From NCBI RefSeq assembly GCF_902805515.1, contig NZ_CADCTE010000001.1, positions 1 to 64,000 of the forward strand: 64,000 nt of DNA, given 5' to 3'. The stretch is from an uncultured Arthrobacter sp. Lineage in GTDB: Bacteria > Actinomycetota > Actinomycetes > Actinomycetales > Micrococcaceae. Under the pieces are notes generated by a model that made no database searches, was not told where the DNA came from, and worked only from the letters and a program-made list of their open reading frames with translations. A program made the position numbers and the translations under genes. Numbering within the stretch: the stretch's first letter is position 1; every line of letters starts with the position of its first letter. Of the stretch, positions 9,212 to 18,394 are shown piece by piece.

Positions 9212-10519
9212 TCAGCCGCCCAGCAGCGGCGCGAGTGCCTTCACGAGCTGCTGGCCGCCGAGGACGAGGAAGAGCAGCGCCGTAATGCCCAGGGCGATAT
9301 TCGTCGACGGCTTGTTGGCCCAGCGGGCGGGAATGCGTTTCCCGTTCAGCAGTCCGAGCAGGGTCACCGCGAGGAACGGCATGAACAGCGAACCCAGGAC
9401 GCCGTAGGCGAGGATCAGGCCGATCGGCTGGCCCAGGGCGAACAGGATCATCGGCGGGAAGGTCAGCCACAGCACATAGAACCGGAAGTATTTCCCTCCC
9501 ACCCGGGTGTCGGGATGGCCCGATTCCTTACCGCGCATATTTCCCCAGAAGTCGGCGAACATGAGGGAGACGCCGTTCCATACGCCGAGGATCGAGGAGA
9601 AGGATGCGGCCCAGAAACCGACGAGGAATCCGGTGCCGACGACGTCGCCGTATTCGTCCTTCAGCACTCCGTACAGGTCCAGCAGGCCCTCGTCCCCTGC
9701 GCTGATCGAGACGCCCGCCGAACGCACCACCTCCGCGCCGACGATGAGCATGGCGACGACGAAGATACCGGTCATCACATAGGCCATTGAGTTGTCGATG
9801 CGCATCACCCGCATCCATTTCGGGGTGTACCAGCCTTTTTCCCGCAGCCAGTAGCCGTAGGCGGCCAGGGTGATGGTTCCACCGACGCCGCCGGCGAGGG
9901 CGAGGGTGTAGAGGACCCCGCCGTCCGGAATTCTCGGGAGCAGGCCGGTGAACATCGCCGGAATGTTGGGCAGCGCGATGACGGCCAGTCCCACGACGGT
10001 GATGAACATCAGCCCCACCAGGACGGCGGTGATCTTCTCGAAGGTCGCATACTTGCCGAACCAGACCATCACGAATCCGAGCAGGCCCATGGCAATCGCC
10101 CAGGCCCACAGCGGCAGCACCGGGAAGACGGCGGCCAGGGGCAGCGCCGCCGAGGACATGGCGGTGGCTCCGTACACGAAACCCCAGATCATGATGTAGG
10201 GGCCGAAGTACCACGTGGTCCACCGCCCCAGCGACCGCCACCCCTCAAAGATCGTTCGTCCGGTGGCGAGAGTGAACCGTCCGACGCCCTCCACCAGGAT
10301 GATCTTCAGGACCACGCCGAGCACCACGGCCCACAGCAGGCCGTATCCGAAGCGGGAGCCGGCGACGAGCGTGGCCACCATGTCCGCCGCGCCGACCCCC
10401 GTGGCGGCAACCACGAGTCCTGGCCCGACGAGCTTCCATTTCGCGGGAGCACCGCCGTCGTCGTCGATCCTGTCCTCGTGCTCAGTGGGAGTGGGGGGAG
10501 TGCCGCCGGTAGTCGCCAT
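9212..10519 (-). CDS. Nramp-family divalent metal transporter, divergent type
   Basis: A 435-aa integral membrane protein with about 11 hydrophobic segments and an acidic soluble N-terminus of 30 residues. The first membrane segment has GPGLVVAATGVGAADMVATL where canonical Nramp proteins carry the metal-binding DPGN motif. The Asp and Asn of that motif are therefore not in the usual place, and the helix-6 MPH motif is not obvious either. It belongs to the Nramp superfamily by overall pattern, but the metal could differ from Mn or Fe (Mg or a trivalent metal are possibilities by analogy with related families). It ends 4 bp from the convergent FAD oxidoreductase gene. Confidence 0.82.
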   Translation of the reverse strand: MATTGGTPPTPTEHEDRIDDDGGAPAKWKLVGPGLVVAATGVGAADMVATLVAGSRFGYGLLWAVVLGVVLKIILVEGVGRFTLATGRTIFEGWRSLGRWTTWYFGPYIMIWGFVYGATAMSSAALPLAAVFPVLPLWAWAIAMGLLGFVMVWFGKYATFEKITAVLVGLMFITVVGLAVIALPNIPAMFTGLLPRIPDGGVLYTLALAGGVGGTITLAAYGYWLREKGWYTPKWMRVMRIDNSMAYVMTGIFVVAMLIVGAEVVRSAGVSISAGDEGLLDLYGVLKDEYGDVVGTGFLVGFWAASFSSILGVWNGVSLMFADFWGNMRGKESGHPDTRVGGKYFRFYVLWLTFPPMILFALGQPIGLILAYGVLGSLFMPFLAVTLLGLLNGKRIPARWANKPSTNIALGITALLFLVLGGQQLVKALAPLLGG

Positions 10520-10670
10520 CGACCAGGGGTCCTAACTGTTGATACCTTGTGCGGATGAGACCGCCCGAGGCGGGTCCGCCGGTCGTGTGCATTCTGTCAC
10601 AGGCCCGGTGTTGGACCCGGGATGCCCGGCGTGCCCGCCGCGGTCCGGGACACCGCCCTAGGAGGCACCG

Positions 10671-11111
10671 ATGGACACTCAGACAGCAGGCGACCCCTAC
10701 CGCCTGGAACGCTTCGTCACCGCCCAGGACGTGGGCGGCACCTACCCGCGGGCCCTCCGCGAAATCCGGGCCGGGCGCAAGCAGAGCCACTGGATGTGGT
10801 TCGTCTTTCCCCAGATCCAGGGCCTCGGGAGCAGCGCGACGGCCCGCGAGTTTGCCATCTCCTCCCTCGCCGAGGCGCAGGCCTATCTCGCCCACCCCGT
10901 GCTCGGGCCCCGGCTGCTCGAATGCGCCGCCGCGGCCGCCGCGCTGCCGGGGCAGAGCGCGGAAGCCGTCTTCGGCGGCATCGACGCCCGGAAACTGCAT
11001 TCGAGCGCGACCCTCTTCCACCGGACCGCCCCCGGCGAGCCGGTGTTTTCCGACCTCCTCGCAAAGTACTTCGACCTCCAGCCCGACACCGCCACCGACG
11101 AACGCCTCTAA
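10671..11111 (+). CDS. DUF1810 family protein
   Basis: A 146-aa soluble protein. The family hallmarks are DPYRLERFVTAQ at the start, the ALREIRAGRKQSHWMWFVFPQIQGLG segment near residues 30-55 with its conserved Trp, Phe and Pro, and FGGIDARKLHSSATLF near residue 105. Biochemical function of DUF1810 proteins is unknown to me. ATG 10671 has GGAGG 5-6 nt upstream. It is divergent from the Nramp-like gene over a 150-bp gap and lies ahead of the glycine riboswitch, apparently as a separate unit. Confidence 0.85.
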   Translation: MDTQTAGDPYRLERFVTAQDVGGTYPRALREIRAGRKQSHWMWFVFPQIQGLGSSATAREFAISSLAEAQAYLAHPVLGPRLLECAAAAAALPGQSAEAVFGGIDARKLHSSATLFHRTAPGEPVFSDLLAKYFDLQPDTATDERL

Positions 11112-11182
11112 ACAGTGATCCTGGGCAGCGCCGCCGGCCGGCGGGCGCCTTTGCCCGGCCGGGGTTGCCAAGGTAAGATCGA

Positions 11183-11198
11183 TGTGGTTTCGACCACA
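11183..11198 (+). promoter_or_regulatory. 16-bp perfect palindrome upstream of the glycine riboswitch
   Basis: TGTGGTTTCGACCACA is a perfect inverted repeat with 6-bp arms and a TTCG centre, placed 22-37 bp before the first riboswitch aptamer. It may be a protein-binding operator in the gcv promoter or a small leader hairpin. No regulator is encoded next to it. Confidence 0.35.
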
Positions 11199-11219
11199 AT
11201 TTCATATGCCTTTGACCTG

Positions 11220-11420
11220 CAGCGGGAGAGTCCTGCCGCGAATATCCACTCGGCAGGCGCCGTAGGAGCAAATCCTCCCCAGGAATCTCTCAGGCCCAGT
11301 ACCGCTGCGGTTAGGCAACTCTGGAAAGCAGCGCACCGGCCCCGAGGGCAGGCAGCGCTCACCGAAGGTGCAAGCAGGCACGGAGCCCTGCGGAAACTCT
11401 CAGGTCCAAGACACAGAGCG
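11220..11420 (+). ncRNA. Tandem glycine riboswitch controlling gcvP-gcvT-sdaA
   Basis: Two glycine aptamers are visible in series. The first (about 11220-11310) has CGGGAGAG, then GGCGCCGTAGGAGCAA and AATCTCTCAGGCCC. The second (about 11315-11420) has AACTCTGGAAAGC, then CACCGAAGGTGCAAGC and AAACTCTCAGGTCC. Both show the conserved aptamer cores, with a short linker as in two-aptamer cooperative switches. It sits 54 bp before the gcvP start. By family behaviour, glycine binding turns on the downstream cleavage genes. Confidence 0.93.
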
Positions 11421-11473
11421 GGGAGGAACTCGAAAAGGGACGCGCTTCCAGCGCTTGAACGTACGGAGTTTCC

Positions 11474-14335
11474 ATGACCGCCCATGCCGACCTGGCTTCC
11501 ACCTTCGCCGACCGCCACATCGGTCCGCGCACCTCCGACGCCGCGCAGATGCTGTCGGTCCTCGGATACCCCAGCATCGACAAGCTCGTCGACGTCGCCG
11601 TTCCGGCAAGCATCCGGTCCGCCAAGGCCCTTGATCTTCCTGCTGCGCTCAGCGAACCCGAGGTGCTGGCGCAGCTGCGCCGGATCGCCGGCCGCAACCG
11701 GACCGCTGTGCAGATGATCGGCCAGGGCTACTTCGACACCGTCACTCCTCCGGTGATCCGCCGCAATGTCCTCGAATCCCCCGCCTGGTACACCGCCTAC
11801 ACGCCCTACCAGCCGGAAATCTCCCAGGGCCGCCTCGAGGCCCTCCTCAACTTCCAGACCATGGTCCAGGACCTCACCGCCCTGGACATCGCCAACGCGT
11901 CGCTGCTCGATGAAGCCTCGGCCGTCGCCGAGGCCGTGCTGCTGATGCGCCGCTCGGGCAAGAACAAGTCAGGCCGCACCGTCCTCGACGCCGACTGCCT
12001 CCCGCAGACCATCGCCGTGGTCCGCGGCCGCGCCGAGGCGCTCGGCTTCGAGGTCGAGATCGCCGACCTCGCCCAGGGCCTGCCCGACGGCGACATCAAC
12101 GGCGTCGTCCTCCAGCAGCCCGGTGCCTCCGGTGCCCTGCGCGACTCCACCGCGGTCATCGCCGCCGCCAAGGAGCGCGGGGTCCTCGTCACGGTCGCCG
12201 CCGACCTGCTGGCCCTGACCCTGATCACCGCCCCGGGCGAGCAGGGCGCCGACATCGCGGTCGGCTCCGCCCAGCGCCTTGGCGTTCCGCTGTTCTTCGG
12301 CGGACCGCACGCCGCCTACATGGCGGTGCGCAAGGGCCTCGAGCGCATGCTGCCCGGCCGCCTGGTCGGGGTGTCCAAGGACGCCGACGGCGCCCCCGCC
12401 TACCGGCTGGCCCTCCAGACCCGCGAGCAGCACATCCGCCGCGAAAAGGCGACGTCGAACATCTGCACCGCCCAGGCGCTGCTGGCCATCACCGCCAGCA
12501 TGTACGGGGTCTACCACGGCCCCGAGGGCCTGAAGGCGATCGCCGAGCAGACCCACCGACGTGCCGTCGACCTCGCCGGCCGGCTGACCGCCACCGGAGT
12601 GAAGATCGTCCACGACACCTTCTTCGACACCCTGCTGGTCAGCGTGCCCGGCCGGGCCGCTGAACTCGCGGACCGCGCCGAGGAGCTCGGCTACAACCTG
12701 CGCCGCGTCGACGCGGACCACCTCGGCATTTCCTGCGATGAGACCACCACCGAGGACCACATCGCCGCCGTCGCCGGCGTGTTCGGCGCCGGCAGCGACG
12801 CCGGTTCCGGGGCAGCGGACACCCGGACCCGGATCCCGGCCGGACTGCGCCGCACCTCGGCCTACATGACCCACCCGGTGTTCTCGCTGCACCGTTCGGA
12901 AACGGCGATGCTGCGCTACCTGCGCCGCCTCTCCGACCGCGACCTGGCCCTCGACCGGACCATGATCCCGCTGGGCTCGTGCACCATGAAGCTCAACGCC
13001 ACGGTGGAGATGGAAGCGATCTCCTGGCCCGAGTTTGCCTCGATCCACCCGTTTGCGCCCGCCGCGCAGACCGAGGGATGGCGCGAACTCATCACCGATC
13101 TCGAGGAGCGCCTGGCCGAGATCACCGGTTACGCCAAGGTGTCCCTGCAGCCCAACGCCGGCTCGCAGGGTGAGCTCGCGGGCCTGCTCGCCATCCGCGG
13201 CTACCACCGCTCACGCGGCGACGAGAACCGCACGGTGTGCCTGATCCCCTCCTCGGCGCACGGCACCAACGCCGCCTCCGCCGTCCTCGCCGGTATGAAA
13301 GTGGTTGTCGTGGCCACGGCCGCCAACGGCAATATCGACCACGACGACCTCAAGGCGAAGATCGAGCAGCACGCCGAGAACCTCTCCGCGATCATGATCA
13401 CCTACCCCTCGACCCACGGTGTGTTCGAGGAGGATGTCCGCTGGGTCTGCGAGCAGGTGCACGCGGCCGGCGGACAGGTCTACATCGACGGCGCGAACCT
13501 TAACGCCCTCGTGGGGCTGGCCAAGCCGGGTGAGTTCGGCGGTGACGTCTCGCACCTGAACCTGCACAAGACGTTCTGCATCCCGCACGGCGGCGGCGGC
13601 CCCGGCGTCGGGCCGGTCGCCGTGGCTGAGCACCTCATCGACTTCCTGCCCGGGGACGCGAACCGGGACATCACCACCGACGAGGCCGCCGGCGGCGCCC
13701 CCGTGTCGGCGTCGATGTACGGCTCGGCCGGAGTCCTTCCCATCTCCTGGGCGTACGTGGCCCTGATGGGCGCGGAGGGCCTGACCAGCGCCACCGCGCA
13801 CGCCCTGCTCGCCGCGAACTACATCGCCGCACGCCTCGACGGGCACTTCCCCGTGCTGTACACCGGCGCCCAGGGGCTGGTGGCGCACGAGTGCATCCTG
13901 GACCTGCGCCCGCTCACCGCGAAGACCGGGGTCACCGCCGAGGACGTCGCCAAGCGGCTCATCGACTACGGCTTCCACGCGCCCACGCTGTCCTTCCCGG
14001 TCGCGGGAACGCTGATGGTGGAGCCCACCGAGTCGGAAAACCTCGCCGAGCTCGACCGGTTCATCGACGCCATGATCGCCATCAAGGGCGAGATCGACCG
14101 GGTTGCCGACGGCGAGTGGACCGTCGAGGAAAGCCCGCTGCGCCAGGCCCCGCACACCGCCACCACGCTCATCGGAGACGACTGGAGGCAGTCCTACCCG
14201 CGCGAGCTCGCCGCGTACCCGCTGCGCTCCCTGCGGCACGACAAGTACTTCCCGCCCGTGCGGCGCATCGACGGCGCCCACGGTGACCGCAACCTGGTGT
14301 GCTCCTGCCCTCCCATCGAAGCCTTCGAGGACTAA
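11474..14335 (+). CDS. gcvP: Glycine dehydrogenase (aminomethyl-transferring), P protein
   Basis: A 953-aa single-chain P protein that decarboxylates glycine with pyridoxal phosphate and passes the aminomethyl group to lipoyl-GcvH. The N-terminal half begins with [10 protein letters not shown] and the C-terminal half carries the PLP lysine in [20 protein letters not shown] near residue 700. Length is normal for the fused type (alpha and beta parts joined). It is the first gene after the tandem glycine riboswitch and is followed 5 bp later by gcvT. No gcvH is found in the window, so the lipoyl carrier must be encoded elsewhere. Confidence 0.97.
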   Translation: MTAHADLASTFADRHIGPRTSDAAQMLSVLGYPSIDKLVDVAVPASIRSAKALDLPAALSEPEVLAQLRRIAGRNRTAVQMIGQGYFDTVTPPVIRRNVLESPAWYTAYTPYQPEISQGRLEALLNFQTMVQDLTALDIANASLLDEASAVAEAVLLMRRSGKNKSGRTVLDADCLPQTIAVVRGRAEALGFEVEIADLAQGLPDGDINGVVLQQPGASGALRDSTAVIAAAKERGVLVTVAADLLALTLITAPGEQGADIAVGSAQRLGVPLFFGGPHAAYMAVRKGLERMLPGRLVGVSKDADGAPAYRLALQTREQHIRREKATSNICTAQALLAITASMYGVYHGPEGLKAIAEQTHRRAVDLAGRLTATGVKIVHDTFFDTLLVSVPGRAAELADRAEELGYNLRRVDADHLGISCDETTTEDHIAAVAGVFGAGSDAGSGAADTRTRIPAGLRRTSAYMTHPVFSLHRSETAMLRYLRRLSDRDLALDRTMIPLGSCTMKLNATVEMEAISWPEFASIHPFAPAAQTEGWRELITDLEERLAEITGYAKVSLQPNAGSQGELAGLLAIRGYHRSRGDENRTVCLIPSSAHGTNAASAVLAGMKVVVVATAANGNIDHDDLKAKIEQHAENLSAIMITYPSTHGVFEEDVRWVCEQVHAAGGQVYIDGANLNALVGLAKPGEFGGDVSHLNLHKTFCIPHGGGGPGVGPVAVAEHLIDFLPGDANRDITTDEAAGGAPVSASMYGSAGVLPISWAYVALMGAEGLTSATAHALLAANYIAARLDGHFPVLYTGAQGLVAHECILDLRPLTAKTGVTAEDVAKRLIDYGFHAPTLSFPVAGTLMVEPTESENLAELDRFIDAMIAIKGEIDRVADGEWTVEESPLRQAPHTATTLIGDDWRQSYPRELAAYPLRSLRHDKYFPPVRRIDGAHGDRNLVCSCPPIEAFED

Positions 14336-14340
14336 ACCCA

Positions 14341-15447
14341 ATGCCCAAGCAGACCCCGCTCTACACCCGGCACGAAGCCCTCGGTGCCTCCTTCACCGAT
14401 TTCGGTGGCTGGCAGATGCCGCTGAAGTACGGCAGCGAGCTCGAAGAACACCACACGGTCCGCCGAGCCGCCGGCCTGTTCGACCTCTCCCACATGGGTG
14501 AGGTCCTGGTCACCGGACCCCAGGCGGCCGAGTTCCTCAACTACGCGCTCGTGGGCAACCTGGCGGTGATGCCGGTGGGGAAGGCGAAGTACTCCCTCAT
14601 CTGCAACGCCGACGGCGGCGTGATCGATGACCTCATCACCTACCGCCTGGCTGAGGACCGCTTCCTCGTGGTGCCCAACGCCTCCAACGCCGACACCGTC
14701 GCTTCGGAGCTGCGCGACCGCGCCGCCGACTTCGACGCCGTGGTGGAGGACCAGTCGGAGTCCACCGCCCTGGTGGCCGTCCAGGGGCCCAACGCAGAGG
14801 CGATCCTGCTGGCAATGGCGGCCCCTGGCGACGCCGAGGCCATCACCTCGCTGCGCTACTACGCCGCCGTCGAGGTCGAACTGGTCGGGGTGCCGGTCCT
14901 GCTGGCCCGCACCGGGTACACCGGTGAGGACGGATTCGAGCTGTTTGTCGGCAACTCCTTCGCGGTGCGCGTCTGGGACGCGGCCCTTGAGGCGGGTGCG
15001 GGCCACGGCCTGATCCCGTGCGGCCTTGCCTCCCGGGACTCCCTCCGCCTCGAGGCCGGCATGCCGCTCTACGGAAACGAGCTAGGCCTCTCAACCAACC
15101 CCTTCGAGGCCGGTCTCGGTCCGGTGGTGAGCCTCAAGAAGACCGAGGACTTCGTGGGCCGCTCCGTCCTGGAGCCGCTGAAGGCCGCCGGGCCGGCACG
15201 CCGCCTGGTCGGGCTGCGCGGCACCGGCCGGCGCTCCGCGCGCGCCGGGTACGACGTCGTCATTGACGGCGCGGCCGTGGGCACGGTGACGTCGGGGCTG
15301 CCCAGCCCCACCCTCGGCTACCCGGTGGCGCTGGCCTACGTCGACTCGGCCCTCGCGGAGCCCGGCACCGAAGTCCAGGTCGACCTCCGTGGCCGCCCTG
15401 AGCCCTTCACCGTCGTGGAGACACCGTTCTACAAGCGCGCCAAGTGA
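14341..15447 (+). CDS. gcvT: Aminomethyltransferase, T protein of glycine cleavage
   Basis: A 368-aa protein that releases ammonia from the aminomethyl-lipoyl carrier and forms 5,10-methylene-tetrahydrofolate. Visible family parts are TPLYTRHEALGASFTDFGGWQMP at the start, LFDLSHMGEVLV near residue 50, RTGYTGEDGFELF near 195 and the glycine-rich SPTLGYPVALAYVD near the end. ATG 14341 follows the gcvP stop by 5 bp, so the two are co-transcribed under the riboswitch. Its folate product links to fhs. Confidence 0.96.
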   Translation: MPKQTPLYTRHEALGASFTDFGGWQMPLKYGSELEEHHTVRRAAGLFDLSHMGEVLVTGPQAAEFLNYALVGNLAVMPVGKAKYSLICNADGGVIDDLITYRLAEDRFLVVPNASNADTVASELRDRAADFDAVVEDQSESTALVAVQGPNAEAILLAMAAPGDAEAITSLRYYAAVEVELVGVPVLLARTGYTGEDGFELFVGNSFAVRVWDAALEAGAGHGLIPCGLASRDSLRLEAGMPLYGNELGLSTNPFEAGLGPVVSLKKTEDFVGRSVLEPLKAAGPARRLVGLRGTGRRSARAGYDVVIDGAAVGTVTSGLPSPTLGYPVALAYVDSALAEPGTEVQVDLRGRPEPFTVVETPFYKRAK

Positions 15448-15484
15448 CGCCGATCGACGGCTCCATCGCACCAGGGGGACTTCA

Positions 15485-16858
15485 GTGACCATCAGCGCAT
15501 TCGACCTGTTCAAGATCGGCATCGGCCCGTCCAGTTCACACACCGGCGGGCCGATGACGGCCGCCTACCTGTACACGGAACTGCTGCGGGGAGAGGACCT
15601 GCTCGAGCGGGTCGACCGCCTCCAGGTCGAGCTCTTCGGATCGCTCGGCGTCACCGGGCACGGTCACGGCACGGTGAAGGCGATCCTGCTTGGTCTTGAG
15701 GGCAGCCAGCCCCATCTCGTCGATCCGGCCACCGCCGATGAACGGGTGGGACGCATCGGCGAGCTGAAGTCGCTGCGCCTTGCCGGAGAACGTACCATCG
15801 GCTTCGATCCCGACCGGGACCTCATCCTGCACCGGCGTCAGCGGCTTGAATATCACACCAACGGAATGCGCTTCCAGGCCTGGGACGCCGAGGGAACCCT
15901 GCTTCGGGCGCGCGACTACTTCTCGGTGGGAGGCGGATTCGTCCTCGACGAGAACCAGATCGGCGTCGAGACGCAGCCCGGACCCGAGGTCGTCGTGCCC
16001 TTCCCGTTCAATACAGCCGACCAGCTGCTTGAACTATGCCGCAAGCACGATATGTCGTTTTCCGAGATCGTGCTCGCCAATGAGAAGGCCTTCCGGAGCG
16101 AGGAGGAGGTCCGGGCGGGCCTGCTGCAGATCTGGGAGGTCATGCAGGACACCATCCGCCGGGGAACCAGCACCGGCGGCGTCCTGCCCGGAGGGCTTGC
16201 CGTACGGCGGCGGGCCGCCCGCCAGCTGGAACTCCTCGAGAAGGCCAACGACCCCGAGGACCGGCTCGGAACCATGGAATGGGTGACCCTGTTCGCTCTG
16301 GCGGTCAATGAGGAGAACGCGGCCGGCGGCCGTGTGGTCACCGCGCCCACCAACGGCGCCGCCGGCATCATCCCGGCCGTCCTCAAGTACTACGTCGACT
16401 TCGTTCCCGGCGCCAGCGACGACGGCGTCGTACGCTTCCTGCTGGCCGCCACCGCCGTCGGGGCCCTGTTCAAGAAAAACGCGTCCATTTCCGGTGCGGA
16501 GGTGGGATGCCAGGGCGAGGTCGGCTCCGCCTGCGCCATGGCGGCCGGCGCCCTGGCCGAGGTGCTCGGGGGCACTCCGGAGCAGGTGGAAAACGCCGCG
16601 GAGATCGGGATCGAGCACAACCTCGGTCTGACCTGTGATCCGGTCGGCGGGCTGGTGCAGATCCCCTGCATCGAACGCAACGCGGTCGGCGCGATCAAGG
16701 CCATCACCGCCGCGCGGATGGCGGTCCGCGGCGATGGGCAGCACCACGTCTCGCTCGATATCGCCATCAAGACGATGCGCGACACCGGGGCGGACATGAT
16801 GGACAAATACAAGGAGACGGCCCGGGGCGGGCTCGCCCTGAATGTGGTGGAGTGCTGA
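15485..16858 (+). CDS. sdaA: L-serine ammonia-lyase, iron-sulfur type, single chain
   Basis: A 457-aa enzyme deaminating L-serine to pyruvate with a 4Fe-4S cluster. The N-terminal domain starts SAFDLFKIGIGPSSSHTGGPM, and the catalytic domain has Cys residues in VGCQGEVGSACAMAAGALAE near residues 339-350 and in GLTCDPVGGLVQIPC near 380-394, the expected cluster ligands. GTG 15485 follows a GGGGGAC stretch. It is 37 bp after gcvT and so probably in the riboswitch-controlled operon: glycine plus a one-carbon unit gives serine (glyA elsewhere), and SdaA drains it to pyruvate. Confidence 0.95.
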   Translation: MTISAFDLFKIGIGPSSSHTGGPMTAAYLYTELLRGEDLLERVDRLQVELFGSLGVTGHGHGTVKAILLGLEGSQPHLVDPATADERVGRIGELKSLRLAGERTIGFDPDRDLILHRRQRLEYHTNGMRFQAWDAEGTLLRARDYFSVGGGFVLDENQIGVETQPGPEVVVPFPFNTADQLLELCRKHDMSFSEIVLANEKAFRSEEEVRAGLLQIWEVMQDTIRRGTSTGGVLPGGLAVRRRAARQLELLEKANDPEDRLGTMEWVTLFALAVNEENAAGGRVVTAPTNGAAGIIPAVLKYYVDFVPGASDDGVVRFLLAATAVGALFKKNASISGAEVGCQGEVGSACAMAAGALAEVLGGTPEQVENAAEIGIEHNLGLTCDPVGGLVQIPCIERNAVGAIKAITAARMAVRGDGQHHVSLDIAIKTMRDTGADMMDKYKETARGGLALNVVEC

Positions 16859-16875
16859 GCGGGAAGGTTCCGCTC
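16857..16875 (+). terminator. Hairpin overlapping the sdaA stop codon
   Basis: GAGCGG (16857-16862) pairs with CCGCTC (16870-16875) around a 7-nt loop. It overlaps the TGA of sdaA and lies between convergent genes. No T-run follows, so termination strength is uncertain. Confidence 0.35.
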
Positions 16876-16892
16876 GGCCGCCCCCAAGATGC

Positions 16893-16934
16893 TAGACGGC
16901 AGGGACTAGACGGCAGGGACTGGACGGCAGGGAC
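16893..16934. repeat. Three tandem 14-bp repeats
   Basis: The unit TAGACGGCAGGGAC occurs at 16893-16906 and 16907-16920, and again with one change at 16921-16934. Two shorter degenerate copies (TAGACGGCGGTC, TGGACGGCGGCC) continue into the last codons of the neighbouring MarR gene. The array looks like replication-slippage expansion of a gene end. Confidence 0.75.
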
Positions 16935-17389
16935 TAGACGGCGGTCTGGACGGCGGCCTGGACCGATTTGCTCCGCTGCGGGGCGAGTTCGATCACGATG
17001 TCGCGCAGGAGTCCGCGCAGCTCCTCGGACTCAAGGCCCTCGCCGGTCATGAGGGACCGCTCGATGTCCTGCGCCTGGGCGAGGGCCATCAGCCCGGCTT
17101 CGGTGATGGTGATGCGCTGGCTGCGGCGGTCGCGGGTGTCTCGGATGCGGGAGATGAAGCCCTGCCGCTCGAGCTTCTCAAGGGTCTTGCCGATGGTCTG
17201 GGCCTGGACATGCACGGCCAGGGCGAGCCGCGCTCCGGTCATGGTGCCCTCACGGGACAGGACGCCCAGGGTGGTGTAGCCAGCGTGGGTGATGCCGATA
17301 TCGAGGAGTCGCTCGTTCCACGCATGGTCCACCAGCCGGGCGGCGGTGGTGAGGAGGCGGCTTGTTGACCACTCGTTCAGGTTCGGCAT
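16934..17389 (-). CDS. MarR-family regulator (paralogue of the 33.3 kb gene)
   Basis: A 151-aa winged-helix regulator. The HTH region runs TMTGARLALAVHVQAQTIGKTLEKLERQGFI and the wing is RIRDTRDRRSQRITITEAG. It is closely similar over its whole length to the MarR protein at 33302-33721, including the shared N-terminus LNEWSTSRLLTTAAR. The C-terminus is extended by a basic/Ala-Val tail that runs into the 14-bp repeats. An AAG-N4-CTT element lies 94 bp upstream, like those in the 33-40 kb stress island, so autoregulation and a shared regulon are likely. It is convergent with sdaA. Confidence 0.9.
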   Translation of the reverse strand: MPNLNEWSTSRLLTTAARLVDHAWNERLLDIGITHAGYTTLGVLSREGTMTGARLALAVHVQAQTIGKTLEKLERQGFISRIRDTRDRRSQRITITEAGLMALAQAQDIERSLMTGEGLESEELRGLLRDIVIELAPQRSKSVQAAVQTAV

Positions 17390-17482
17390 GACGGTACTTC
17401 TTCCAGACGCTAGTTGATCCCTGTCTCTCCACTATGAACCTAAATCTTCAAGTTTTCCCTGTGATCCGCCCAAAGCTTTAAG

Positions 17483-17494
17483 CAAGGGTGCTTA
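17483..17494. promoter_or_regulatory. Candidate MarR operator upstream of the first MarR gene
   Basis: CAAGGGTGCTTA shares the core AAG-N4-CTTA with six palindromes in the stress island. It is part of a larger inverted repeat, TAAGCA-AGGG-TGCTTA (17479-17494), and overlaps the stop codon of the alpha/beta hydrolase. It is the weakest match of the set. Confidence 0.45.
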
Positions 17495-18301
17495 GGAAGC
17501 GGGATGCCTGGGCCTGAATTTCCCCCGACCATCGTCGAGCCCGCGCCGGTGATGTGTGAGGAAGGTCTCGATGGCTCCACGTACCTGATCAGGAGCGGTG
17601 TGCTGGACGACGTGGGGCTTACCTGCAATCTGCACAAGCGACCCAAGGCGCGCGGCCGCGGCGAGTTCCCGGCACCAGGGCTCCCGTGCCACGGGATCCC
17701 GTGAGCCGCGCATCACCAGGACGGGACATTCAACGGCCCGGACCGCCTCCTCCAAGGCGTATGCCATCATGGGTCGCAGCTCCTGCAGGTACCAGCGCGG
17801 GCCGGTCCGCAGGTAGTCGGTGAAGACCATGAGGTTTACTGCCGGTGGTTCTCGAAGGGTGTCGAGCGCAAGGTCCGCCGCCTGCCGCCAGACCGAGCGG
17901 CGCCTCTTGTCCACCACCGGGCCGATCAGCACGATCCCGGCAACCCGCTCGGGGTCCTGAAGTGCGGCCGCGGTGACGATCTGCGCTCCCATGGAATGGC
18001 CGATCAGCACGCAGTTGGCTACCCCAGCCCCGGCCAGGGCGTCCAGCAGGACGGCGGCATGGTCCTCCACGGAGAGCGCGGGGCCGGGGGACGGGTTGGG
18101 CCCGAAGCCCGGCAGGTCCACGGCATAGGTGTCGGCCGTCGCTGTGAGTTCGGCATGCAGGCGGTCAAGGTAGCGGTGCGACATTCCGATGCCGTGGATC
18201 AGGATAAACGGCGGTTCTGTGCTGCCCGTGGGCCCGGGGGAAAAGTGGATGCGGAGGATGTGCCCGCGCAGGCGGACAGTCGAGACAGTGCGGGAGACCA
18301 T
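17492..18301 (-). CDS. Alpha/beta hydrolase
   Basis: A 269-aa hydrolase. The oxyanion segment is ILIHGIGMS near residue 32, the nucleophile elbow is GHSMG near residue 105, an acid candidate is in VMRGSRDPVA near 215, and the catalytic His is probably in AGKPHVVQ near 244. ATG 18301 is chosen because a TACACT -10 box lies 6 nt upstream; a TTG 11 codons earlier is possible but overlaps that box. Substrate unknown. It is divergent from the response regulator gene and followed by a MarR gene on the same strand. Confidence 0.86.
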   Translation of the reverse strand: MVSRTVSTVRLRGHILRIHFSPGPTGSTEPPFILIHGIGMSHRYLDRLHAELTATADTYAVDLPGFGPNPSPGPALSVEDHAAVLLDALAGAGVANCVLIGHSMGAQIVTAAALQDPERVAGIVLIGPVVDKRRRSVWRQAADLALDTLREPPAVNLMVFTDYLRTGPRWYLQELRPMMAYALEEAVRAVECPVLVMRGSRDPVAREPWCRELAAAARLGSLVQIAGKPHVVQHTAPDQVRGAIETFLTHHRRGLDDGRGKFRPRHPAS

Positions 18302-18307
18302 TTGGCG

Positions 18308-18313
18308 AGTGTA
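18308..18313 (-). promoter_or_regulatory. -10 box TACACT, probable leaderless start of the hydrolase
   Basis: Read on the minus strand, TACACT ends 6 nt before the ATG at 18301. No Shine-Dalgarno sequence stands between. Confidence 0.5.
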
Positions 18314-18394
18314 GCCCGGCCTTCCATCCGCCAAAGTTCAAGGAATCCTCAAGTTTGGACAGCGGTTCCCCGGATTTTCTGGCAAGGTATTGCT

